In this document: piece after piece, positions 1-6,549 of the stretch
Layout of the letters: every line of letters begins with the position of its first letter
Position numbering within the stretch: the stretch's first letter is position 1
Notes under the pieces: generated by a model
Seen by the model: only the letters and a program-made list of their open reading frames with translations
The model's database searches: none
What the model was told of the DNA's origin: nothing
Assembly (NCBI RefSeq): GCF_018917865.1
Contig: NZ_JAHLPM010000005.1
Coordinates: forward strand, 1-64,000
Source: Tissierella simiarum
GTDB lineage: Bacteria; Bacillota; Clostridia; Tissierellales; Tissierellaceae
Direction: 5' to 3'
DNA: 64,000 nucleotides
Position numbers and translations under genes: made by a program

Positions 1-192
1 TTCCAGGTCTTATTAATTTATATTATAGTAACGTTTTTGTCAGACTGGAATATACTTATAGTAGGAGAAAACATCAAGCGACCTTAAATACTAAGAACAC
101 GTTTGTTCCTATTTGAAATGTAAAAATAATATTTTCCCTTCTTTCTATAGGAATTGTGTCAATTATTTATGATCACCTCTTTATAAAAAAAG

Positions 193-220
193 ACTAGGAT
201 TAATTTCCTAGTTTTTTTAT
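193..220. terminator. rho-independent terminator
   Basis: A 7-bp stem (ACTAGGA with TCCTAGT), a 6-nt loop and a following T run, also preceded by an A run. It could end a gene lying left of the window or act in either direction. Confidence 0.6.
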
Positions 221-328
221 TTTTTGAAACATAAGCGGGTCACAAACGAGACAATCCTGAAGTATTCTTTTAATTAAACATATGTTAATATACTAAATAC
301 GGATTATTTTAAAAAAGTTTATACACAG

Positions 329-355
329 GACCAGAATTAATCTTCTGGTCTTTTA
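329..355 (+). terminator. rho-independent terminator
   Basis: A perfect 8-bp stem (GACCAGAA with TTCTGGTC), 6-nt loop, then TTTTATATTTTTT. With the hairpin about 130 bp upstream it makes a tandem terminator pair that shields the toxin operon from upstream transcription. Confidence 0.6.
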
Positions 356-651
356 TATTTTTTGGAATTTTAAGAGTGGGTGAAAATGTTATGTTTTGTG
401 TAGAAATGTATAGTGCTTTTTGCTAAAAAGTATATTTTATTGCCTTTTTGGTTAAAAAAGTTCCTAAATAAGCTTAAATTTCAACTAAAAGGCTTGCGGA
501 AATTTTGGTAATCTTATAGAATACAATATATATGTTGTGTCTTTTAAGCATAAGTAAGTTTAGATTGGGTATATGTTAAGTATAATTCGTTGTACTTTTT
601 AAACTGCTAAGGAATAGGAAAATAATTAAATGTCAACAATTATAAGAATGG

Positions 652-1191
652 ATGATAGCTATGGGGGAACACGTAAGAAAGATAATTGGATTTCATGGAA
701 CTAGAAGAGAGTTTGCTGATAGCATTCTTCAATCTGAACGATTTAAAATTTCTAAAGACGATGAAGAATGGTTGGGCCCAGGAGTTTATTTTTTTGAGAA
801 CGACATTAAACAAGCATATTATTATTGCATAAAAGCGAAAAAATTTAAATCGTGGGCTATATTAAGGAGTGACATTCAGGCAAATATAATCATGGATTTA
901 ACAGATTTAGAGACATTAGAACGTTTTGAAGAAGTGGCAGAAGCAATAAAAAATAGATACTACAAAAGATCTGACGGGAAGCCGAGAAAATTGCTTAATT
1001 CTGTTGTTTTAAACATAATATACAAGGCGGAAGAATATGATTTAGTTAGGGCTGTATTTCCAGTGCCTTCTACAAGATGCATACCAAGAACAAATATAAT
1101 GCCTATGCAAGTACAATTATGTGTTAGAAATTTACAATGTATAAAAACAATTACGGAGGTGGAATATGATGAACAAAAAAGAGTACTTTGA
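652..1191 (+). CDS. ADP-ribosyltransferase-fold toxin candidate (CmdT-like) of a TAC module
   Basis: The 179-residue protein has the outline of a PARP-like ADP-ribosyltransferase: FHGT at residues 14-17 (NAD-binding His-Gly), WLGPGVYFFEN at 40-50 (beta-strand with the second catalytic-type Tyr46) and MQVQLCVRN at 152-160 where the third catalytic position would fall. That last site reads Gln, not the Glu of classical H-Y-E enzymes. It is first in a three-gene overlapping operon with a small protein and a SecB-like chaperone; in CmdTAC systems the equivalent toxin ADP-ribosylates mRNA to stop phage growth. Function here is inferred from motifs and gene order. The start is uncertain: ATG 652 or ATG 661, neither with a strong Shine-Dalgarno, perhaps keeping expression low. 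Confidence 0.68.
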   Translation: MIAMGEHVRKIIGFHGTRREFADSILQSERFKISKDDEEWLGPGVYFFENDIKQAYYYCIKAKKFKSWAILRSDIQANIIMDLTDLETLERFEEVAEAIKNRYYKRSDGKPRKLLNSVVLNIIYKAEEYDLVRAVFPVPSTRCIPRTNIMPMQVQLCVRNLQCIKTITEVEYDEQKRVL

Positions 1192-1399
1192 TTCAGTTTT
1201 AAATTTTATAGACAATTTGTCAGATGAAGAATTTGACGCATTGTTAATTGAATCAGGAATAGAAAAATGTCCATATGAAGATTTTAAGCAAAAATACGAA
1301 AGCAAGCCTTATCACCACGATATCAAAGCTACTAGCAGTTTGTCGATTCCTAGTTTGGAAAATTTAAATCTATTCAGTATGGAAGGTGATGCCGCATGA
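1166..1399 (+). CDS. antitoxin candidate with possible chaperone-addiction tail (CmdA-like)
   Basis: A 77-residue acidic protein overlapping the toxin 3' end by 26 bp, with a strong GGAGGTGG site ahead of tandem ATG codons (1166/1169). Residues 6-40 form a predicted helical, acidic segment (NLSDEEFDALLIESGIEKC). The tail from about residue 45 is flexible with hydrophobic spots (SLSIPSLENLNLF), the kind of sequence used as a chaperone-addiction (ChAD) region in toxin-antitoxin-chaperone systems. The stronger ribosome binding site than that of the toxin fits an antitoxin made in excess. No DNA-binding domain is evident. Role is inferred from position and composition. Confidence 0.6.
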   Translation: MMNKKEYFDSVLNFIDNLSDEEFDALLIESGIEKCPYEDFKQKYESKPYHHDIKATSSLSIPSLENLNLFSMEGDAA

Positions 1400-1836
1400 T
1401 TAATGCTGGACAAGCAACGAGCACTTTAGCATTATATGATATATTGGTTGATAGTGTTGAATTCAAAATGAACGAAGGATGTAAGTATTTAGATGAAGAG
1501 AATTTAAGACTTGGTTTCGATTCGAAAACCTACGAATCCGAAGATGGAACTAGTTACAAAATAACCACAACCACTGTAGTTAATGATAAAGAAAACAGAG
1601 ATATAAATATAAAATTAGTGATGTCTGGATATTTTGGATTTCGGGATGAGGGTGAGCTTAGTGAAGAACAAAGGGATCATTTTATAGAGAAAAACACGTT
1701 GGCTATAATATTCCCTTACATAAGAAGTTATATAACTAATTTAACAGCTCAATCAGGAGGCAAACCTATTATAATACCACCAATCAACATAAACATGTTG
1801 TTAGAGGATGCACCAGAAGAGGAAGAGGACCAATAA
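1396..1836 (+). CDS. SecB-like chaperone of a TAC module (CmdC-like)
   Basis: This 146-residue protein matches the SecB fold pattern: alternating beta strands, then LVMSGYFGF (about 74-82), and the diagnostic C-terminal block NTLAIIFPYIRSYITNLT followed by PIIIPPINI (residues 98-133). It starts 4 bp inside the antitoxin gene (ATGA overlap), indicating translational coupling. Canonical SecB is a proteobacterial export chaperone and is generally absent from Firmicutes, so a SecB-like gene here is best explained as the solitary chaperone of a TAC module, holding the antitoxin until phage infection. The acidic tail (EEEEDQ) resembles that of SecB. Family assignment is good; the partner role is inferred from the operon. 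Confidence 0.82.
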   Translation: MINAGQATSTLALYDILVDSVEFKMNEGCKYLDEENLRLGFDSKTYESEDGTSYKITTTTVVNDKENRDINIKLVMSGYFGFRDEGELSEEQRDHFIEKNTLAIIFPYIRSYITNLTAQSGGKPIIIPPININMLLEDAPEEEEDQ

Positions 1837-1865
1837 TCACAAGAACAAAGGTCCTTTTTTCTTTT
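1823..1865 (+). terminator. terminator of the TAC operon
   Basis: Stem AAGAGGACC (1823-1831) pairs with GGTCCTTTT (1850-1858) with one G-T wobble, around an 18-nt loop, then a T run. It overlaps the chaperone stop codon, so the three genes form one closed transcription unit. Confidence 0.65.
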
Positions 1866-2066
1866 TGCTAAAAAATCATTCCGTCATTGTTCCATACAAA
1901 GATTATTTTAATCATACCAGTACAATTACTATACTCACCACACAAAACCTTTCTATAAGCCTATACAAGCCTTAAAACGGTATATCAAATATTTTACTAT
2001 ATTTTAGCAGGAATTATTAATTACTTATAGAAATAATAGGTAAATATGGTATTCAGGAGTGGGAAA

Positions 2067-2357
2067 ATGGAAAGTTCAAAAAATAAATTAATAAAACTTA
2101 ATAAAATAATGCTTGTTGTAACTACATTTATATCAATTGTTTCTTTATCAGTATGTTTCTATTTTCATGCAAAAGCATTTCCTCTTATTTTATTTAGATA
2201 TCATAAGCAAGAATTTATTTTACTTTTATGTATATTGTTTTTATATTTTTTAGCAAAGATGTTTGAGATGAAGAAAATTAAAAAAGTAATAGCGTTAGGA
2301 ATAATTTTAAGTGTGATAAATTTAATAGGGTTTAGAATTTTAACTAAAATTATGTAG
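2067..2357 (+). CDS. small membrane protein, unknown function
   Basis: A 96-residue protein with about three hydrophobic helices separated by short basic loops (Lys-rich N-terminus; KMFEMKKIKK between helices two and three). The ATG at 2067 has AGGAG seven bases upstream and is preferred to an in-frame ATG at 2046 that has none. No family is recognised. It lies between the TAC operon and the attachment site, so it is probably also cargo of the integrated element. Confidence 0.5.
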   Translation: MESSKNKLIKLNKIMLVVTTFISIVSLSVCFYFHAKAFPLILFRYHKQEFILLLCILFLYFLAKMFEMKKIKKVIALGIILSVINLIGFRILTKIM

Positions 2358-2364
2358 ATTTTTT

Positions 2365-2415
2365 TGGGGACTATCTGGGGACTATTTGGGGACTAAGTTG
2401 TAAAAATGGTCCCCA
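2365..2415. repeat. 11-bp-period direct repeats near an att site
   Basis: Three copies of TGGGGACTA start at 2365, 2376 and 2387 (exact 11-bp spacing), and an inverted TGGGGAC copy lies at 2409-2415. Short helically phased direct repeats about 100-150 bp from an attachment core are typical of arm-type sites for tyrosine recombinases or of excisionase sites. This role is inferred. Confidence 0.6.
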
Positions 2416-2519
2416 AAACGACATTAAATACTAAAAAATACTGAAAGACAAAAAGATAAAATGCGTTGAATTCAATATGTGTGTCCAATCTTATAAAATG
2501 CAAAAACACATTCATCCTC

Positions 2520-2565
2520 ACTCTTAATCAGTGGGTCCAGGGTTCGAATCCCTGAAGGTGCACCA
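2520..2565 (+). other. attachment site: 3' half of tRNA-Lys(CTT)
   Basis: The sequence is the anticodon loop CTCTTAA, part of the anticodon stem, the variable region, a perfect T arm (CAGGG-TTCGAAT-CCCTG), the 3' acceptor strand AAGGTGC and an encoded ACCA. Upstream there is no D arm or the GCACCTT strand needed to pair with the acceptor, so this is not a working tRNA. A tRNA cut exactly at its anticodon loop is the usual product of site-specific integration; the core here would be attR (or attL) of an element lying to the left. Confidence 0.8.
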
Positions 2566-2573
2566 AAAGATTG

Positions 2574-2607
2574 AGAACCCTGTAAAATACAAGGTTCTTT
2601 TTTTATT
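2574..2607 (+). terminator. terminator following the tRNA fragment
   Basis: AGAACC (2574-2579) pairs with GGTTCT (2593-2598), followed by eight or more Ts. It is probably the original tRNA-Lys terminator, still joined to the 3' half, and it also faces the 3' end of the recombinase remnant. Confidence 0.6.
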
Positions 2608-2615
2608 TTTGATAT

Positions 2616-2951
2616 TTATTTTATATAATTAAGAATGTCTAAACAGGTCTTTAATTCAATAATTATATTTTTTCTTTGAATTTGATCCAAAGGTGAAAGT
2701 CTTTTATGATTAGCAATTATAAAACTAGAAGCTAAATGAGAATACCTTCTTACCATATCAAGGCTAGTATGTCCTAAAATTTGTTGGAGCAAAAATATAT
2801 CACTACCATTTATTAGATAGTTAGTAGCAAATGTATGTCTTAAAATATGAGGATGTAACCTTTCTATTTTAGTTTTTCTTCTTAGTCTAGCCAATATCAT
2901 TTTTATAGAGTTATCTGACATATGTCTTTTATTCTTGTCTATAAATAGTTG
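2616..2951 (-). pseudogene. tyrosine recombinase (phage-type integrase), C-terminal remnant
   Basis: Only the C-terminal catalytic part remains: HPHILRHTFAT (H-x-x-R box), LGHTSLDMV with the second His, and RRYSH carrying the Tyr nucleophile. Reading upstream in frame gives about ten more integrase-like residues before a TAA at 2952-2954, and there is no N-terminal core-binding domain, so the gene is truncated at its 5' end. It sits directly downstream of the tRNA-Lys 3' half, where integrase genes of tRNA-targeting elements lie, and is likely the relic of an older element at the same site. Confidence 0.8.
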
Positions 2952-3064
2952 TTACTAGATTATCTATAAGGCATAAAAAGGGCTAGAAAATTTAGATTTT
3001 TTTACTTCTAAAATTAGTTTAGGGTTTGCATAATAATTGAAGAAAAGACAGAAGACAATAAAAG

Positions 3065-3083
3065 GTCGGGGGCAAGCCCCGAC
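3065..3083 (-). terminator. GC-rich terminator of tiny gene 1
   Basis: GTCGGGG and CCCCGAC form a 7-bp stem around a 5-nt loop just downstream of the 27-residue gene on the minus strand. The following minus-strand sequence (CCTTTATTG) is only moderately T-rich. Confidence 0.5.
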
Positions 3084-3097
3084 TCAATCGTGATGAA

Positions 3098-3181
3098 TTA
3101 GAAGAAATCACAGTTACAGAATATAATCACTAGTATTAAAAAGAAAAATAATAGTGAATCATCAAATCCTCTCTGAGTCAT
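3098..3181 (-). CDS. tiny hydrophobic Cys-containing protein, paralogue 1 (27 aa)
   Basis: On the minus strand an ideal AGGAGGT lies 7 bases before ATG. The product begins MTQRGFDDSLLFFF and ends in a hydrophobic run with FCNCDFF. It shares the pattern (Gly/Arg start, DDSLLFFFL, long Leu/Ile/Phe helix, Cys-x-Cys end) with two neighbouring genes, and the matching ribosome binding sites support real translation. Similar in size to tiny single-helix sporulation-associated proteins (YjcZ-type) but not clearly the same family. Function unknown. Confidence 0.65.
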   Translation of the reverse strand: MTQRGFDDSLLFFFLILVIIFCNCDFF

Positions 3182-3260
3182 AATAAACACCTCCTATAAA
3201 ATGATAAAAGATGGTTTTTAGTGGGTCTATATAAATAAATTCTTATAAAAGGTTGCAATA

Positions 3261-3365
3261 TTAGAAACAGAAGCAGAATAAAAGTATCAATATTATGAAT
3301 ATGAATATTATTGATTCATCAAAACAACCACCAAAGAATCCACCACGACCTTGCTTATCAGTCAT
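3261..3365 (-). CDS. tiny hydrophobic Cys-containing protein, paralogue 2 (34 aa)
   Basis: Preceded by AAGGAGGTG seven bases before ATG. The product starts MTDKQGRGGFFGGCFDES and continues as a single hydrophobic helix ending in FCFCF. The QGRGGFFG block is nearly identical to that of paralogue 3, showing tandem duplication. Probably membrane-inserted or a component of a surface layer; no function can be assigned from sequence. Confidence 0.65.
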   Translation of the reverse strand: MTDKQGRGGFFGGCFDESIIFIFIILILLFCFCF

Positions 3366-3531
3366 AACAACACCTCCTTAACATATTAATAAATGAGGAT
3401 TAAGAAATGAGGAAGAGTTATTAGCAGAGGATTTCCTAAATCCTAATATATAGTATGAAATTATTGATGAATTGCTAATATTTAAAGTAAATTTCTCTAA
3501 AAGGAAATGAAAAATAATCAAAAAAGAAAAA

Positions 3532-3549
3532 ATCGGGGGAAGCCCCGAT
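3532..3549 (-). terminator. terminator of tiny gene 3
   Basis: ATCGGGG and CCCCGAT form a 7-bp stem with a GAAG loop; on the minus strand it is followed by TTTTTTCTTTTTT. It has the same GC core as the hairpin after paralogue 1, so gene and terminator appear to have duplicated together. Confidence 0.65.
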
Positions 3550-3561
3550 CTATGTGGTGAT

Positions 3562-3687
3562 TTAGCATCTACCAAATCCACCACAGCTACAGAATAGAAT
3601 TACTAGTAGCAAGAAGAAGAATAGTAATGAATCATCCATACAAAATCCATCACCGAAAAATCCACCACGACCTTGACCATCTACCAT
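3562..3687 (-). CDS. tiny hydrophobic Cys-containing protein, paralogue 3 (41 aa)
   Basis: Preceded by AGGAGGT seven bases before ATG. The product contains QGRGGFFG, then CMDDSLLFFFLLL, a hydrophobic helix and a Cys/Gly-rich end (FCSCGGFGRC). It is the longest of three tandem relatives and the likely first gene of the array. Each gene keeps its own strong ribosome binding site and two have their own terminators, so they may be expressed separately. Function unknown. Confidence 0.65.
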   Translation of the reverse strand: MVDGQGRGGFFGDGFCMDDSLLFFFLLLVILFCSCGGFGRC

Positions 3688-4105
3688 AACAATACCTCCT
3701 ATAAAAGATTTAGAATAAGAACTCTTACATTACAGCATGAATACCGCTAATAATTTGTTAAAGTTTAAGTATAAAAATAATGTGAAAAACAGGAAAACCA
3801 AGACAAATATTTTTTAAGTCTCTTTAACAGTTTATGTTGTTTAAAGAAAAGTGTTAATGTTTAAAGATATTATTTTAAAAATAAAATCAATTTTATTATA
3901 GTATCCCTAAAAAATAGTGTTTACAGAATATAATAGTAGTAGAAAGGTAAAAAAGGCTGGATTTTTTTAGTCTTTATTTTTGTATTTAATTTGTAATATT
4001 ATTGTTTTTCTTTTGTAAAGTTTTTGTAACTTGTAATTTGTATAAAGGTAGTATTCTATATTTATTAGGATCATCCTACTTAGGTCTAGAACAAGGGGGA
4101 TATAG
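3688..4105. other. divergent intergenic region
   Basis: AT-rich DNA of about 420 bp between the minus-strand tiny-gene array and the plus-strand LCP gene. It must hold promoters for both, but I could not fix a -35/-10 pair with confidence. No RNA gene or further ORF with a ribosome binding site is seen. Confidence 0.4.
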
Positions 4106-5083
4106 ATGAAATACAAAAGGAAAAATATAGTTTTAAGAATATTTGTAATTTTTATAATGGTTGTACTAGGATCTTTTACATATGTAAATGCTTATCTAAA
4201 TAAAATTAATAAAGTTGATATAACAAAGGATAATGAAAAACTAGGTATAAAGGTAAAAGATAACATAGATAAAAATGAGGAAAAAAGTTCTGGAGAAGAA
4301 GTAATTAACATTGCCTTGTTTGGTGGAGATAGAAGAAAAATAAATGATGTAGTGCACTCAGATGCTATTATGATCCTTACTATTGATAATCTTCATAAAA
4401 AGATAAAATTATCTTCAATCATGAGAGACACTTATGTAAATGTATATGAACATGGTATGACTAAAATAACCCATGCTTATGGTTATGGAGGACCAGAACT
4501 TGCTATTAGAACTTTAAATGAAAATTTTAATCTAAATATTAGAGACTATGGATTTGTAGATTTTTATGGATTCAAAAACTTAGTAGATGCTTTAGGTGGT
4601 ATAGATGTAGAAATAAAAAAATATGAGATAAAAGAAATGAATAAATATATAAAAGAGTTAGCAGATATAAAAGACACAAGGCCTACTTTAATTAAGAAAT
4701 CTGGAATGAACCATTTAAATGGAGAGCAAGCTTTATCTTATTCAAGAATTAGAAAAGTAGGGGATGGGGATTTTGAAAGAACAGATAGACAAAGAAGAGT
4801 AATGGAAATACTGTTTGAAAAGATGAAAAATATTGAAATAAGTAAATATCCTAGTGTCATTGATGCTATCCTTCCAAATATTGAGACCAGCCTTTCTAAG
4901 ATGGATATCTTGAAGTTGAGTGCATGTGTTTTAAGTTGGGATAATGAAAATATTGAACAAAGTAGATTTCCTACTGACGAATATTATAAGCAACGAAAAA
5001 TAGATGGAGTTTACTATATAGTAGCTGATTTAAACGAAACAAAAAAACAAATGCATGATTTTATATACAAGGATGAATTATAA
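4106..5083 (+). CDS. LytR-CpsA-Psr (LCP) family glycopolymer ligase
   Basis: The 325-residue protein has an N-terminal membrane anchor (about 8-30) and an extracellular LCP domain (about 65-300). Visible LCP signatures are SDAIMILTID, LSSIMRDTYV, the loop THAYGYGGP, and YSRIRKVGDGDFERTDRQRRV with the Arg residues that hold the polyprenyl pyrophosphate. LCP enzymes move glycopolymers from lipid carriers to peptidoglycan or proteins outside the cell. It heads a five-gene run with an SGNH hydrolase, lipoprotein, MBOAT and DHHW protein, which suggests that the attached polymer is also acylated. Confidence 0.88.
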   Translation: MKYKRKNIVLRIFVIFIMVVLGSFTYVNAYLNKINKVDITKDNEKLGIKVKDNIDKNEEKSSGEEVINIALFGGDRRKINDVVHSDAIMILTIDNLHKKIKLSSIMRDTYVNVYEHGMTKITHAYGYGGPELAIRTLNENFNLNIRDYGFVDFYGFKNLVDALGGIDVEIKKYEIKEMNKYIKELADIKDTRPTLIKKSGMNHLNGEQALSYSRIRKVGDGDFERTDRQRRVMEILFEKMKNIEISKYPSVIDAILPNIETSLSKMDILKLSACVLSWDNENIEQSRFPTDEYYKQRKIDGVYYIVADLNETKKQMHDFIYKDEL

Positions 5084-5109
5084 TTTTTGCAACATATTGG
5101 AGGCAGAAT

Positions 5110-6006
5110 ATGAGAAGAAAAAGATGTAGAACAAGAAAAAAGATAATTACCAATAAGAAAAAATTTATATTATTTTTAACATTAGCTATAGGATCTGTAT
5201 TTGTTTTGAACTATTATATAAAAGAAATATTCTATAAAAATAAGCTTTCTTTAGGAAAAAATACTTCAGTCTATGCTGAATCAAAATTAAAAAAAATTTC
5301 TTCTGAAAAGATAGAAGACGAATCAAAAAGCAAAAAAGAAAAAAGTGAAAAAGATAAGAAAGAAGAACTAGAAAAAAACAAAGAGAATATTGAGCAAAAT
5401 ACTACCAAAATAGAAGATAATACTGAGATAGATAAGAAAGATGCAGACAAGAAAGGTATAGATAAAAAAGATATAGATTATAAAGATATATTTTATAATG
5501 ATGTATTCATAGGAGATTCAATAACAGATAGTTTATCTTTTTACGGATTCATAGAAGAAAAAAATGTAATTGCTAAACTAGGCCTTACAACAGTACAAGG
5601 GAAAGAAAAAATAGAAGAAGTTAAAAAGGTAGCTCCTACAAATATTTATATGTTATTTGGCACAAATGATATTCTTACTGGTATTGATAGTGAAAAATTT
5701 ACCCATAATTATCTTCAACTAATACAGCTGCTAAAGGAAAAACTGCCAGATGTGAATATTTATGTCCAGTCTATTTTTCCTATTTCATCTAATATTAATA
5801 AAAAGAAACCTTTGTTAACCAATGATCATATAGATGAGTTCAACGAAGCTTTAATTAAGATGTGTGAGAATGAGAATATAAATTATGTAGATATAGCCAG
5901 CATATTAAAGAATGAAGATAACCCATTTGAACCAGACGGAATTCATCTAAAATATAATTTCTATAAGTTATGGTTGGATTATCTTGTAGACAATATAAAA
6001 CAATAG
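5110..6006 (+). CDS. membrane-anchored SGNH/GDSL hydrolase-like protein
   Basis: Residues 18-40 form a membrane anchor, residues about 60-125 a very Lys/Glu-rich linker, and 130-298 an SGNH domain: FIGDSITD (Ser137), GTND (184-187) and DGIHL (Asp276, His279) supply the blocks of the catalytic triad and oxyanion hole. Such enzymes are esterases or acetyltransferases on surface polysaccharides. AGGAGGC precedes the ATG and the gene follows the LCP gene by 26 bp, indicating one operon. Whether it adds or removes acyl groups cannot be told from sequence. Confidence 0.82.
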   Translation: MRRKRCRTRKKIITNKKKFILFLTLAIGSVFVLNYYIKEIFYKNKLSLGKNTSVYAESKLKKISSEKIEDESKSKKEKSEKDKKEELEKNKENIEQNTTKIEDNTEIDKKDADKKGIDKKDIDYKDIFYNDVFIGDSITDSLSFYGFIEEKNVIAKLGLTTVQGKEKIEEVKKVAPTNIYMLFGTNDILTGIDSEKFTHNYLQLIQLLKEKLPDVNIYVQSIFPISSNINKKKPLLTNDHIDEFNEALIKMCENENINYVDIASILKNEDNPFEPDGIHLKYNFYKLWLDYLVDNIKQ

Positions 6007-6021
6007 GAGGTTTATTGAAAG

Positions 6022-6513
6022 ATGAGTAGATTTTTTAAAAACAAAAGGAAAGTTTTTTGTATAATAATAGGTATTATATCTTTTACTTCAATTTTATTAG
6101 TAGGGTGTTCTTCTAAAAAAACAAAGGAACCTTCTATAAGTGAAATTAAAAAAAATATAGAAGATTCCGTTGATATATCTGAGATGGAGAAAAAAGATGA
6201 GGAAAGTTTAGAAAAACTATACGAGATTAAAGGTGATGAGATAGAAGATTTTATATTATATACTGCAAATTCTAATATTAAATCTAATGAACTATTGATA
6301 TTAAAGGTTAAAGATGAAAAAGAAATAAGTAATATAAAAGATAAAATTTCAACAAGGATAGAAAGTCAATCCAAGAACTTTAAAGACTATCTTCCAGATG
6401 AATATTATTTAATAGAAAAACATGTACTTGAAGTTAAAGATAAATATATTATTTTTGCAATATCAGAGGAAAGTGAAAAAATAGAAGATATATTTATTAA
6501 GTCTTTTAAATAA
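6022..6513 (+). CDS. DUF4358-type lipoprotein
   Basis: A 163-residue protein with a basic N-terminus, a hydrophobic segment and a lipobox (LLVGC, Cys at about residue 29), so it is probably a lipoprotein on the outer face of the membrane. The mature part, with the ordered pattern of strands and helices around LLILKVKDEKEISNIKDKI and YLIEKHVLEVKDKYIIFAISEE, resembles the DUF4358 family, which often accompanies MBOAT/DHHW acylation genes. It follows the SGNH gene by 15 bp with AGGAGGT. Molecular role unknown. Confidence 0.7.
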   Translation: MSRFFKNKRKVFCIIIGIISFTSILLVGCSSKKTKEPSISEIKKNIEDSVDISEMEKKDEESLEKLYEIKGDEIEDFILYTANSNIKSNELLILKVKDEKEISNIKDKISTRIESQSKNFKDYLPDEYYLIEKHVLEVKDKYIIFAISEESEKIEDIFIKSFK

Positions 6514-6549
6514 GGGAATAGTTACTTTTTATTAAGGTGGTGGACAAGC

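Larger units (their letters stand above)
1..651. other. non-coding left edge with two terminators
   Basis: No convincing gene is seen. The stretch carries two rho-independent terminator-like hairpins (listed separately) and AT-rich DNA leading to the toxin operon. A TATAAT occurs at 581-586 but lacks a convincing -35 at the right distance, so no promoter is called. A 24-codon ORF (630-704) with a fair upstream AAGGAA overlaps the toxin start in another frame; it may be chance or a translation-coupling leader. Confidence 0.5.

Noticed and set aside
2466-2565. A complete tRNA-Lys gene
   Set aside because: The 3' half is perfect, but no D arm or 5' acceptor strand exists upstream and the anticodon stem 5' strand pairs poorly, so only a half-tRNA is present.
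3378-3584. A 68-codon minus-strand ORF
   Set aside because: No ribosome binding site, low-complexity composition, and it overlaps the clearly translated 41-codon gene and its terminator.
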